The position numbers and the translations under genes were made by a program. From Leptospira chreensis (GTDB lineage: Bacteria; Spirochaetota; Leptospiria; Leptospirales; Leptospiraceae): DNA of 64,000 bases. Positions 8,793 through 17,161 of the stretch are shown here, one piece after another. The notes beneath the pieces are model-generated. The model worked only from the letters and a program-made list of their open reading frames with translations, did no database searches and was not told the origin of the DNA. Positions within the stretch are counted from its first letter, which is position 1. Each line of letters starts with the position of its first letter. The stretch spans positions 136,353 to 200,352 of the forward strand of contig NZ_JAFFPS010000010.1 of NCBI RefSeq assembly GCF_016919165.1. Reading direction: 5' to 3'.

Positions 8793-9812
8793 ATGAAGCC
8801 AGAGAACACAACATCCGCCACGCCCGGTGTACGGAAAGCTGCCCTACTCCTATTATCCCTTGGCAAAGAAAGAGCGGCCGACGTTCTCAAACACCTAGAT
8901 GATGCCATGCTCGAAGCTGTGATTTTGGAAATGTCCAAAATCAGATCGATTTCCAAGGAAGAAAGAGAAGTCATCCTCAAAGAATTTCATAATACCATTG
9001 AAGATTTGAATGAAACCACATCCGGTGGCCTTTCCACTGCCAAATCCCTTTTGGAACATACAGTGGGTGCAGAAAAAGCCAATGTGATCTTAAAGAAGAT
9101 CCATAAAGAAGAAACAAAAAACGATTTTGAATTTTTAAACCAAGTGGAGCCGAGTGTTTTGCAAGGGATGCTCGGAACCGAATCCCCACAAATCATTGCG
9201 GTGACACTCTCTCATCTGGATCCGAAAAAAGCTGCCGATGTTTTGAAACTCTTTCCCAAACCAGAACAAGCAAAGATTGCCGTACGACTCGCCACCACAT
9301 CGAAAACCCATCCCGATGTGATCCAAAACATTGCTCGGATTTTAAAGAAACGATACGAAGAAAGAGACAAACAGGAATACTCGGAAGCCGGTGGTGCTCA
9401 TGTTCTTGCGAACATTTTGAACTTTATGGAAAAAGGGGCCGAGGAAACCATTCTCTCCGAATTGGAAGAAACTTCTCCCGATGTGGCAGACCAAGTCCGT
9501 GAAAAACTTTATACCTTTGAAGATATCCTTTCTCTGGATAATAAGGAAATGCGAATCCTGATCAATAGACTCGCTGATGATACGGCCATCTCTCTTGCCA
9601 TTCGTGGTGCTGGCGATGAAATCAGAAAAAAATTCCTAAACAATATGAGCCAAAACCGAGCAGAAGATATATTAGATATTCTAGATATGAAACCTCGGGT
9701 CACCTTACGAGAGATAAACGAAGCAAGAAGTAAGATTGTGCAAGTGGCTCGTGTTCTAGAAGAAGAGAATCAGATCCTATTTAAGAAGGAAAAAGAAGAG
9801 TATATTGAGTGA
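8793..9812 (+). CDS. fliG: Flagellar motor switch protein FliG
   Basis: FliG links the MS ring to the C ring and contacts the stator. The 339 residues show the N-terminal domain (RKAALLLLSLGKERAADVLKHL), the middle domain with ESPQIIAVTLSHL where many FliGs have EHPQ, and the C-terminal torque domain with charged DEIRKKFLNNMSQNRAEDI. The ATG at 8793 is preceded by GGGAGA at 10 bases. Spirochaetes often carry two FliG types; which one this is cannot be decided here. It stands alone, away from the other flagellar genes of the window. Confidence 0.93.
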   Translation: MKPENTTSATPGVRKAALLLLSLGKERAADVLKHLDDAMLEAVILEMSKIRSISKEEREVILKEFHNTIEDLNETTSGGLSTAKSLLEHTVGAEKANVILKKIHKEETKNDFEFLNQVEPSVLQGMLGTESPQIIAVTLSHLDPKKAADVLKLFPKPEQAKIAVRLATTSKTHPDVIQNIARILKKRYEERDKQEYSEAGGAHVLANILNFMEKGAEETILSELEETSPDVADQVREKLYTFEDILSLDNKEMRILINRLADDTAISLAIRGAGDEIRKKFLNNMSQNRAEDILDILDMKPRVTLREINEARSKIVQVARVLEEENQILFKKEKEEYIE

Positions 9813-9825
9813 AGGGGAAAACCGA

Positions 9826-9902
9826 TGGCGGAGTTGACGGGGCTCGAACCCGCGACATCCTGCGTGACAGGCAGGCACTCTGACCAACTGAGCTACAACT
9901 CC
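9826..9902 (-). tRNA. tRNA-Asp (GTC)
   Basis: On the minus strand the sequence folds as a cloverleaf: acceptor GGAGTTG with CAACTCC, D-arm with AGCTCAGTTGGTC, anticodon arm CCTGC-CTGTCAC-GCAGG with anticodon GTC, and T-arm CGGGTTCGAGCCCCG. The CCA end is encoded (9826-9828). It lies convergent with and just after fliG. Confidence 0.96.
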
Positions 9903-9919
9903 ATCGGAATAAAAACCAA

Positions 9920-9945
9920 GGTATAGAATCGACTTCGAGAGTCAA
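9920..9945 (-). promoter_or_regulatory. Possible promoter of tRNA-Asp
   Basis: On the minus strand TTGACT (9945-9940) and TATACC (9925-9920) lie upstream of the tRNA, with the -10-like box 17 bases before its 5' end. The 14-base spacer is shorter than the usual 17, so this is tentative. Confidence 0.35.
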
Positions 9946-10005
9946 CACGGTTTTCATTTGTTTTCTTGCCTTTCGTTAGAATTTTTAGAATCTGGCATTG
10001 GTTCT

Positions 10006-10680
10006 ATGCAAATCGAAGAAAAAAAAGCCAAAGACCTTTTCCAGGATCGAATCTTCACTCTTTCCAATTTTTTATCCGTATCGCGGGTACTGTTATTGCC
10101 CTTTTTTTTCCAAAGCACTTATGCTTATGCACATGATCCTGCCAACCTTCGCGCTTTCTTTGCCTCTATTTTCTATGCCTTAGCTGCCGTTTTCAGTGAT
10201 TATCTAGACGGACTCTTTGCTCGCCTACTCCACCAAGAAACAACCCTCGGCCGTTATTTAGATCCCGTTTGTGATAAACTAGTGACACTCGGTGGTCTCT
10301 TTGTGGTTACGATTCATTTTGATTTTCCCAGTTGGATTCTCATTACCTATTTTATCCGAGAGATTTTGGGAGTTTGGCTTGGTGGGTATCTCTATCTAAA
10401 AAGAGGACTACAAGGACGACCTAACTGGTGGGGTAAATTTGGTGTGGGGATTGTGGCAGTCTCTGTGATTTGGTATATGTCTTTGCCTTACTTCTTACAG
10501 TTTGGGGCACCTTATTCCTTTTTACTCCATCCCGTGATCTCAGCTTATGTTTTACTTTTTGTACTAACAGCCGGTGTTGTTGCTTATGTGATTCGGTATT
10601 GGAATATTGTTTTCCATCCAGAAGCGATCGAACTGGATCCGGAAAATAAAAAACAAGCCAAGAAATACCAAAAGATCTAA
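10006..10680 (+). CDS. CDP-alcohol phosphatidyltransferase (PgsA-like)
   Basis: A 224-residue multi-spanning inner-membrane enzyme that joins CDP-diacylglycerol to an alcohol in phospholipid synthesis. The family signature D-x2-D-G-x2-A-R-x8-G-x3-D-x3-D is complete (DYLDGLFAR ... GRYLDPVCDK, about residues 64-90). About five hydrophobic segments follow. The substrate (glycerol 3-phosphate for phosphatidylglycerol phosphate, or another) cannot be read from sequence. The frame is open from a TTG at 9958, but the ATG at 10006 gives a normal family N-terminus. Confidence 0.87.
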   Translation: MQIEEKKAKDLFQDRIFTLSNFLSVSRVLLLPFFFQSTYAYAHDPANLRAFFASIFYALAAVFSDYLDGLFARLLHQETTLGRYLDPVCDKLVTLGGLFVVTIHFDFPSWILITYFIREILGVWLGGYLYLKRGLQGRPNWWGKFGVGIVAVSVIWYMSLPYFLQFGAPYSFLLHPVISAYVLLFVLTAGVVAYVIRYWNIVFHPEAIELDPENKKQAKKYQKI

Positions 10681-10689
10681 GGAAAGATT

Positions 10690-10760
10690 TTTGGGATAAT
10701 AGAACCAACTCTTTGCCAAAAAGGATTTTCCAGGCAAAAATAGGAGACTATTATCCCAAA
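10690..10760. repeat. Nested inverted repeat between convergent genes
   Basis: Outer arms TTTGGGATAATAG (10690-10702) and CTATTATCCCAAA (10748-10760) are perfect 13-bp complements; inside them TTTGCC (10712-10717) pairs with GGCAAA (10733-10738). It lies between the convergent phosphatidyltransferase and histone-like genes and may act as a two-way terminator, though there is no clean T-run. Confidence 0.6.
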
Positions 10761-10765
10761 CGACA

Positions 10766-11071
10766 TTAACGTCTTTTTTTCTTTCTTGCGACTTTCTTCT
10801 TCGCTGCTTTTTTCTTAGCAGTTTTCTTTTTCGCAGGTCTCTTTTTAGAAACAGCTTTTTTAACTTTCTTCTTTGCTGGTTTCTTTTTCTTAGCTACTTT
10901 TTTCTTAGCCGCTTTCTTCTTTTTAGGAGCTGCTTTTTTAGCTTTTTTCTTCGCTGCTTTCTTTTTTGCGGCCTTTTTCTTCTTAGGAGCTGCTTTTTTA
11001 ACCACTACTGCTACTTCGGGAGCAAGTTCTTCTTGAATCTGTGGAATTTCTATTGTTTCGTTTTCTTCCAT
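10766..11071 (-). CDS. Histone H1-like lysine/alanine-rich DNA-binding protein
   Basis: A 101-residue protein with a short acidic head (MEENETIEIPQIQEELAPE) and then a tail almost wholly of KKAAKKK, APKKKK and KKAKK repeats, like the C-terminus of histone H1 and bacterial H1-like proteins. Such tails bind DNA or RNA by charge; nucleoid compaction is the likely role. The ATG at 11071 begins the acidic head. No partner gene is adjacent. The low-complexity tail means length may vary between strains. Confidence 0.8.
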   Translation of the reverse strand: MEENETIEIPQIQEELAPEVAVVVKKAAPKKKKAAKKKAAKKKAKKAAPKKKKAAKKKVAKKKKPAKKKVKKAVSKKRPAKKKTAKKKAAKKKVARKKKRR

Positions 11072-11307
11072 ACATGTAACCTTATGAAGATAGTATCAAA
11101 TCTTCCTTCTTGGTACGATAACAAAGCGAGGATTATTAAAAGTAAATTCATTTTTGTTTTGTATGATAGAACATGACTAATTTCTTGGAAAATGATTCTA
11201 TTTTAACGATATTTGTTAACCAAAGATCAATCTTTCACCCACAAATCGAGAACCCAATCCACCTAACCCTTAAGATACGATTTCACTAAGGGCGTATGGG
11301 ACTTTCT

Positions 11308-13170
11308 TTAAGACTGAAGGGAACCATTTTGTAAACGATGGATTTCTTTTTGGTATTCTTCGGCTTTGTCAGGTCGTTTTGACTTTTTATACAGACGGAC
11401 AAGGATCTTAATCACAGGAATTACGTCGGGTTTACGACTATAAATCCGTTCCGCCATGTCGATGGCTTCTTCAATCAAACTGGCTTTGGCATATTGGATG
11501 GCACCATCCAGGATCATTTGGAGTCCCGATGGATGAGTATTAGAAAAATTCTCGGCAGCCCTTCCCGCTTCTGCGGGTTTCTCCAATTTACGATACACTC
11601 GGTACAATAATTTCCATACGGCAGGGTCAGAAGCATACAAATCAGCGTAAGTTGTGAGTAGAGTGAGGGCCTCGAAGTCATTGTTCCTTTTTAAAAGGCG
11701 GATGGGTTCTTCCAAACTGATCTCTCTTGTTTTAGCATCCACTTGTGTTTGCGGTTGGAAACGAATGCTGAGTAAGGACAAATCATCAGTCAATTCCCCA
11801 ATCTTTTGGAGCCGAAGTCCGAGTCTTTCAATGTCTCCCGCACTTTCTTCCACCTGAGTTAAGATAGAAGTATGATCTACATTGATCACACGGTTCGCAG
11901 TCGCATCAAAACCAATGCCCAGGTCATCGCGTCCATCAGAACCAATGATGATCGTGTCTCCCGGCCGAATCCAACAGGTTTCAATCCTTGCTTTGTCTTT
12001 TTGCATTCCCAATTTAAAATTGGTGGCTTCTTCCGATAAAAAACTGGCCTGCCCTTCTCGAAATCGAATGGGAAAGGGATGTTCTGCATTGATATAATAT
12101 AAAAATCCATTTTCTTCATCCACAAGACCCAAAAGGAGAGACATGGACATCGAACCATCAAAACCTTCGAATACATCATTCAAATCATTGAGGGCAGTAT
12201 GCAACCAACGTTCTGGATAGTATCCCGACAAAATTCCTTCCCTATGGGTTCGTTCAATCAGAGCCCGAAAGGCAGTTCCAAAAACAAGAACTCCCCCCGC
12301 TCCTTGCATGGACTTACCCATAGCATCGCCGTTGGCAAATACACAGTAACTCCTTCCTCGGAGAACAATTTGATCGGCCACACAAATATCACCACCGAGT
12401 TCATATTCTTTGTTTTTGAATTGGAAGGCTTTCTTCTGTTTGATATAAGTTTGGAACTGAACCGTTTGGGATCGAATCCGAATTCCGGAAAGAGGGCGAG
12501 TGAGTAGCGAAGTGAGATAGTAGTCCCCATCTTGTTGGTATTTCAAACGACTCACTTCTCCAATCGCATCTTCATAAGAACGATTGAGAGTGCGTAACAT
12601 AAGCCCTAGTAAAAATAAAATAGAGATCCCTGTGATGAGAAAGTCTTCACTCCTTGCTTTCTCAGAGGAATAATCAAAAAACCATTCGGGGTGCAGGCCT
12701 TGGAGATAATTCACACCAAAGAGAGCTCCGACAAAAAACACGATGGCCATCCAATCATATTGTTTTCCGAGGATGAGCATATTCAAAACTAAGATGGGAG
12801 CGAGTAACATTACATTGGCACTCACAATCCCACCACTGTATTGGATTTGTAAAAACGATGTTAAGGAACTAATGATAAAAGTAGGAAGGATCAGAATTTG
12901 GAATTGGTGTTGGAACCGAGCCAGATAATAAAATACACAGGCGAATCCGAATGCCACCCACAAAGCAATGAGCCCTCCGGTTTCAAAACCTTCTCGAAAG
13001 AATTCTGAAGTAAGCCCCACTCCCATGGCCACAATGCCCGCAAGCAGGGTTCCATTCAAAATCCGATGCCTCATCACAAAACCTTCGGTGGGACCAAGAA
13101 CAAAGGAAACAAACCCTGATAGAATCTTTTGAAACCTTCGTAGTAAAAGACCAAATTTTGTGATGAACAT
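11308..13170 (-). CDS. Membrane-bound SpoIIE/PP2C-type serine phosphatase with TPR-like tail
   Basis: A 620-residue protein. Residues 30-200 hold about six membrane segments; from about 225 comes a SpoIIE-type PP2C phosphatase domain (ELGGDICVAD and FANGDAMGKSMQGAGG, then GSDGRDDLG near 415, which carry the metal-binding aspartates); from about 480 helical TPR-like repeats (LLRVYRKLEKPAEAGRAAENF and similar). Such proteins dephosphorylate anti-sigma antagonist or other Ser/Thr-phosphoproteins in partner-switch signalling. The start has GGGAG eight bases upstream. No partner kinase or STAS gene is adjacent. Confidence 0.87.
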   Translation of the reverse strand: MFITKFGLLLRRFQKILSGFVSFVLGPTEGFVMRHRILNGTLLAGIVAMGVGLTSEFFREGFETGGLIALWVAFGFACVFYYLARFQHQFQILILPTFIISSLTSFLQIQYSGGIVSANVMLLAPILVLNMLILGKQYDWMAIVFFVGALFGVNYLQGLHPEWFFDYSSEKARSEDFLITGISILFLLGLMLRTLNRSYEDAIGEVSRLKYQQDGDYYLTSLLTRPLSGIRIRSQTVQFQTYIKQKKAFQFKNKEYELGGDICVADQIVLRGRSYCVFANGDAMGKSMQGAGGVLVFGTAFRALIERTHREGILSGYYPERWLHTALNDLNDVFEGFDGSMSMSLLLGLVDEENGFLYYINAEHPFPIRFREGQASFLSEEATNFKLGMQKDKARIETCWIRPGDTIIIGSDGRDDLGIGFDATANRVINVDHTSILTQVEESAGDIERLGLRLQKIGELTDDLSLLSIRFQPQTQVDAKTREISLEEPIRLLKRNNDFEALTLLTTYADLYASDPAVWKLLYRVYRKLEKPAEAGRAAENFSNTHPSGLQMILDGAIQYAKASLIEEAIDMAERIYSRKPDVIPVIKILVRLYKKSKRPDKAEEYQKEIHRLQNGSLQS

Positions 13171-13304
13171 TACCTATCTCCCTTTTCGCAAAAGATCCAA
13201 AGCCAAATGTTTCGTTTCGCACGCTCTCCCACTCCCAGAGAAAAGAGAAAGCCGATCACGAAGTTTTCAGTGTTTTGGATGTAAGGGGTAAATTGGCAAA
13301 AAAC

Positions 13305-13316
13305 CGACAATTGTCG
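13305..13316. promoter_or_regulatory. Operator-like palindrome CGACA-AT-TGTCG
   Basis: A perfect 12-bp palindrome, 135 bases upstream of the SpoIIE phosphatase start and 40 bases downstream of the tetR stop. The same CGACA-NN-TGTCG pattern occurs at 14123-14134 on the other side of tetR, so it may be a site for that regulator. Confidence 0.5.
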
Positions 13317-13355
13317 ATTATTTTTTATAGGAGGGTTTTCTTTTCCGGACAGGTA

Positions 13356-14021
13356 TTACTGTCTGGGTTTTAGGAATTCGGGAAAGTAGAATCGTAAATA
13401 AGCTACGGCGGCCCTTCCGGCTTCCGTGACCATCTCTTCTGTGATCTCTCCCTCTTCCCGAAAAGAATACCGAAACACGGAATCAATGAGAGAGACAGCA
13501 ATTCCCACCTTACGCGCGATATCTGGAATATCAGGTAAGAGGAAACGTGCATCCACTTGGGCGAGAGCCAGTTTTGCAATAGTGGAATCCAATTCTTTTC
13601 CCACGTCCTTGGTCTCTTCGCTCCGAACTCCATACACCACTCGCATCAGAGCAATGTCATCCCTTACAACAGAAGCCGCTTCCCGAGCGAGGAAGTACAC
13701 ATAGTCCTGCCAAGTCGCAAAGGGAACCGCTTCCACTCTTTCCAATCGTAAAGATACGAGTTCCGAATGCACGAGCCTTAGTCCCAGATACAGAGCTCCC
13801 ATATGAGGAAAAAAATGATACGCAGAGGCTCTCGGAATTTTTGCTCTCGCACAGACCTTTGCAAAAGTAATAGAGGATGGATCTTCTTCCCGAAGGAGTT
13901 CTCTTAGAGACTGGACAAGAATCGCCCGACGGCTATGATCTTTGGTGCGGTCCTCCTCCTTACCCAGAATGGGTGGATTTGGCTCCTTGGTTCGTATGGG
14001 CCCTCGTTTGACTTTTCGCAT
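13356..14021 (-). CDS. TetR-family transcriptional regulator
   Basis: A 221-residue protein with a basic N-terminal tail, a TetR helix-turn-helix at about residues 30-78 (ILVQSLRELLREEDPSSI, FAKVCARAKIPRASAYHFFP) and a variable helical ligand domain. The HTH contains the usual AYHFF recognition element. It is divergent from the class II aldolase pair; the 154-base gap contains two CGACA-type sites, so it is likely to control itself and those genes. The ligand is unknown. Confidence 0.9.
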   Translation of the reverse strand: MRKVKRGPIRTKEPNPPILGKEEDRTKDHSRRAILVQSLRELLREEDPSSITFAKVCARAKIPRASAYHFFPHMGALYLGLRLVHSELVSLRLERVEAVPFATWQDYVYFLAREAASVVRDDIALMRVVYGVRSEETKDVGKELDSTIAKLALAQVDARFLLPDIPDIARKVGIAVSLIDSVFRYSFREEGEITEEMVTEAGRAAVAYLRFYFPEFLKPRQ

Positions 14022-14090
14022 CCAATCTCGACAAAAGCCGAGTTTTCAATCTATTTCAACCAGAAATTGAGCTCATTCTAAAAAAATAGT

Positions 14091-14134
14091 CGACAAATGC
14101 CCAAATGGATTCAATTTATATTCGACAGATGTCG
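14091..14134. promoter_or_regulatory. Probable TetR operator pair between tetR and the aldolase genes
   Basis: CGACAGATGTCG (14123-14134) is a palindrome of the form CGACA-NN-TGTCG; CGACAAATGCCC (14091-14102) is a half-matching copy 32 bases away, about three helical turns. Both lie in the divergent tetR-aldolase promoter region. Confidence 0.55.
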
Positions 14135-14175
14135 GGTTTTGGTTTATATCAATTCCTTGGGAAAGGAGAGAATCG

Positions 14176-14820
14176 ATGAAGGATTCAAAAATAGATAAAG
14201 TCAGAAAGGACATGCTTGCCGCCTGTATCAAGTTAGCTGATTTAGGTTTTTTAGCGGGAGTCGGCGGAAATTTAGCCGTACGAATCGATTCTAAACTTAT
14301 GGCAGTGACTCCTTCTGCGACTGATTATTATACAATGAAACCAGAAGACCTTTGTATTTTAGAAATCAAAGACCTAAAGATGGTGGAAGGAACCAAACAA
14401 CCAACAACGGAAAGTGGAATCCATGCATCCTTTTTTACATTAAGACCAGAGATTGAAGTGAGTTTACACACCCATCAGCCCCTCGCAAGTGCCGTCACAC
14501 TTCTTGGTTTGGATATGGAAATTACATCCGCAGATGGGAAAAAAAACATTGGTCCCTATCTAAGGTCTGTATACTATGCACCTTCCGGTACATCTTTTTT
14601 AGTGAGAGCATTTAGTAAACGAATCAATTCGGAAACCAATGGTTACCTACTTAGAAACCATGGAATTGTTTGTGGTGCCTTCACTCTCGACCAAGCGATC
14701 GCCAATGTAAAGTTAGTGGAAAAAGAAGCAGCTCGGTTTTTACGAAACCGAATCGAAAAAAATACCAACTTATCCTATATGCCAAATGCAGTGAAAGAGC
14801 AGTTACTTTCAGCTCTGTAA
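14176..14820 (+). CDS. Class II aldolase/adducin-family protein
   Basis: A 214-residue protein of the zinc-dependent class II aldolase family (fuculose-1-phosphate aldolase, ribulose-5-phosphate epimerase, methylthioribulose dehydratase). Seen: the GGNLAVR phosphate loop (about 33), ESGIHASFFTLRPEIEVSLHTHQP with the HTH zinc ligands (about 78-102), and a third ligand in LRNHGIVCGA. The ATG has GGAGAG upstream. It is the first gene of a pair under the divergent TetR gene. The substrate is not readable from the sequence. Confidence 0.85.
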   Translation: MKDSKIDKVRKDMLAACIKLADLGFLAGVGGNLAVRIDSKLMAVTPSATDYYTMKPEDLCILEIKDLKMVEGTKQPTTESGIHASFFTLRPEIEVSLHTHQPLASAVTLLGLDMEITSADGKKNIGPYLRSVYYAPSGTSFLVRAFSKRINSETNGYLLRNHGIVCGAFTLDQAIANVKLVEKEAARFLRNRIEKNTNLSYMPNAVKEQLLSAL

Positions 14821-14888
14821 CGATAGGTCAAAACATAGAAGAATCAAAAAGTTACGAAAACCTACACTAACCAAAAACGAGAATCATA

Positions 14889-15623
14889 ATGAAAGCAAAC
14901 ACCCTTAAAAAAAGAAATCCAAAAGTGGAAACACCATCTTCCGATGTAGTGGAACTCCATCATTTATGGGACAGATTGGATACCAAAGGACTATTACAAA
15001 AACATAAAGCGAATCTTTCCTTTCGCCTTCCTGGAAAAGGAAGTTTTCTTTTGTTATCCCGCACAGAAGGCAAACATTCGAAATTAGAAACAGAAGAATA
15101 TAGAATCGAAAACCCAACTGACTTGATCAAGATGAGTTCTAAAACAGACGAAAGCCTAGCAGCGATTCGTTTTCATGCCAGTCTCTATTCTTTAAGACCA
15201 GATATCGGTGCCATTGTTTGTTTCCAACCTGTTTGGAGTTCCTTACTCGGAACACTCGACCACCCACTCCCTCTAGTTTTTGATGAACAGTGCCGCCAAC
15301 TCGGAGCACCAGTACAATCCATTCCCAAAAAAATTGATGGTTCCGTAGAACCAGATCCCATTGTTCTATCTGGTGCCAATGCCTTCCTTGATGAGGAAGG
15401 AGTGGTTGTCACAAGTGTCACTCGTGACAAAGCCATTTACAACTGTGAGTTGATAGAAAAATGTTCCAAAGCTTACCTGTTAGCCCATTCTACAGGAAGT
15501 CCCATCCGAAGGATTCCTTGGTGGGTACGTTTCATTGCCAAAAATAGACTCCTCAAAGATGAAAGAAAAGCCAGTGCGGCCTATGCTTTAGGGCAAGCAC
15601 CGACTGGATTTAAAGCCTATTAG
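14889..15623 (+). CDS. Class II aldolase-like paralogue lacking zinc ligands
   Basis: A 244-residue homologue of the preceding gene. The block IRFHASLYSLRPDIGAIVCF corresponds to HASFFTLRPEIEVSLHTHQP upstream, but the two zinc-binding histidines are replaced (CFQPVW in place of HTHQPL), and the NHG ligand region reads GANAFLDEEGVVV. It is therefore probably non-catalytic or has another activity; it could form mixed oligomers with its neighbour. It begins 68 bases after the first aldolase gene and ends convergent with the GyrI-like gene. Confidence 0.75.
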   Translation: MKANTLKKRNPKVETPSSDVVELHHLWDRLDTKGLLQKHKANLSFRLPGKGSFLLLSRTEGKHSKLETEEYRIENPTDLIKMSSKTDESLAAIRFHASLYSLRPDIGAIVCFQPVWSSLLGTLDHPLPLVFDEQCRQLGAPVQSIPKKIDGSVEPDPIVLSGANAFLDEEGVVVTSVTRDKAIYNCELIEKCSKAYLLAHSTGSPIRRIPWWVRFIAKNRLLKDERKASAAYALGQAPTGFKAY

Positions 15624-15654
15624 TGAAAGCGAATTCGGGTCCGAAAGTAAACTC

Positions 15655-16143
15655 TTACTTGATGCCTAAATAAATATCAAACTGAGAGTGGTTCGGATCC
15701 TTTGCATTCAGACCGTAAACTTCTAGATCAGCAATGTAAGAACGATTTTTCCGAAATTTTTCTTCCGACCAAATGGTTTTCCAAGTCGCGATTCCAATCT
15801 CGGCAATGGGCCCCCAAGCTGTAGGAACTTGAATATAATCAGAAGCCGGAATTGTAATCGAAGTTAGATGGTCTTTTAAATCTCCCACTGACTCAACTGC
15901 CGCGCCAATGAGTATCGTGTATTCGCCGTTTTCATCCGCTTCAAATTCCGTATACGTGACCATAAATTCGGAAGGGTTGGTTTGGTTCGGAATCTGAGAG
16001 AGGATCCCCTCTCCCCAGAACCTTTGCCAAAGGGCAGGAATTTTTCCCTTGCCTGCCATTTCCTCTCGGTTGGTGGTTCGGGCTTTGATTCCCACAAGGG
16101 TGATGGTGTTTAAATGAATTTTGTTCTGAATTGTGTTTTCCAT
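15655..16143 (-). CDS. GyrI-like/effector-binding domain protein
   Basis: A 162-residue protein built entirely of the GyrI-like small-molecule-binding domain: strand TITLVGIKARTTNR, IPALWQRFWGEG, YTILIGAAVESV, then a C-terminal IADLEVYG ... FDIYLGIK. This domain is usually the sensor half of AraC- or MerR-type regulators or stands alone, as in integron protein Cass2. The AraC gene just upstream on the same strand carries the same domain at its C-terminus, so the two are probably paralogous and may share a ligand. Confidence 0.8.
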   Translation of the reverse strand: MENTIQNKIHLNTITLVGIKARTTNREEMAGKGKIPALWQRFWGEGILSQIPNQTNPSEFMVTYTEFEADENGEYTILIGAAVESVGDLKDHLTSITIPASDYIQVPTAWGPIAEIGIATWKTIWSEEKFRKNRSYIADLEVYGLNAKDPNHSQFDIYLGIK

Positions 16144-16263
16144 AAGATGATCCTACCCCAAATGGAAATTGATTTCTTGACTATTTGTGCTTTTTAGAGC
16201 CAATCCAAAGGACTAGAGAATTTTCTATTGGTACTGCAACTTTCGAAAGCTGGGGAATGGACT

Positions 16264-17124
16264 CTATTGGATTGGGATATAAATTTCAGATTCTGGATTT
16301 GTACTCGATTGGAAGCGGTCATCAAACAAATCAAAATCGTCGCTAAATTCCCTTTCATAACCTGTATTCGGCATCCAAGTTCCGTAAATGTATTTCCATC
16401 CATTAAGAATGTCTAAATTTTGATTTCCTGGAACCGTAAAAACCATATATTTAGCAGGTTTCATTTTGTGTGTGATAAACCCATCCGGGACTTTTGTATC
16501 GGAGCTCACCTGGGCTCCGATGAGTACATCAAAGTTTTCCGCATAATCCCAGTTTGTATAGATTCCCATAAGAGAATCGCCGATTCGATTCGGAATGTCA
16601 CCGGTAGTACCCGAGGCCATAAATTCGCCCCAAAATTTAGGAATGTCAATTTCGTTCTGACACCTTTGCATTGTGGTGCGATGCGGTTTTCCCATAAGTA
16701 TGAATTCATTTTTTGTTACAATTTCTGTTTTGATTTTGGAGCCATCGATACGGATTCCATCACGCATAGAATCAATTTCTAGTTTGGGAAAATTTCTATG
16801 TTCCAATACTTTTCTATAATCCGATGGATTTTGACCGTATTCCGTACGAAATGCACGAAGGAAGGACTCGGGAGTTGTATAATGGTATTTTAGAGCAATA
16901 TCGATAATTTTATCTTTTCCAAGAATGAGATCATTCCCGGCTTCCGTCAGTCTTCGTTTTTTTAAATACGTATAAACCGAATACCCGGTTACATATCGAA
17001 ATATTCTTTGAAAATGCCATCGGGATTGGAATGCATTTTTAGATACATCCTCTACACTGATATCATCTCTTAGGTGTTTTTCAATAAAGTTTACGGCAAG
17101 TTTGATATGATCGTAGTAGTCCAT
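16264..17124 (-). CDS. AraC-family regulator with GyrI-like sensor domain
   Basis: A 286-residue regulator. The N-terminal ~105 residues are the AraC double helix-turn-helix (INFIEKHLRDDISVEDVSK, FQRIFRYVTGYSVYTYLKKR, then a second HTH ending AFRTEYGQNPSDYR). From about 130 a GyrI-like effector domain (IPKFWGEFMASG, FDVLIGAQVSSD, YIYGTWMPNTGYE, SEIYIPIQ). This is the Rob/SoxS-related layout of multidrug-sensing regulators. A free-standing GyrI domain gene follows 120 bases downstream and is a likely target or partner. Confidence 0.9.
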   Translation of the reverse strand: MDYYDHIKLAVNFIEKHLRDDISVEDVSKNAFQSRWHFQRIFRYVTGYSVYTYLKKRRLTEAGNDLILGKDKIIDIALKYHYTTPESFLRAFRTEYGQNPSDYRKVLEHRNFPKLEIDSMRDGIRIDGSKIKTEIVTKNEFILMGKPHRTTMQRCQNEIDIPKFWGEFMASGTTGDIPNRIGDSLMGIYTNWDYAENFDVLIGAQVSSDTKVPDGFITHKMKPAKYMVFTVPGNQNLDILNGWKYIYGTWMPNTGYEREFSDDFDLFDDRFQSSTNPESEIYIPIQ

Positions 17125-17161
17125 AATTCAATACAAATGGTTCCAACTAGTTTTTTTACGA

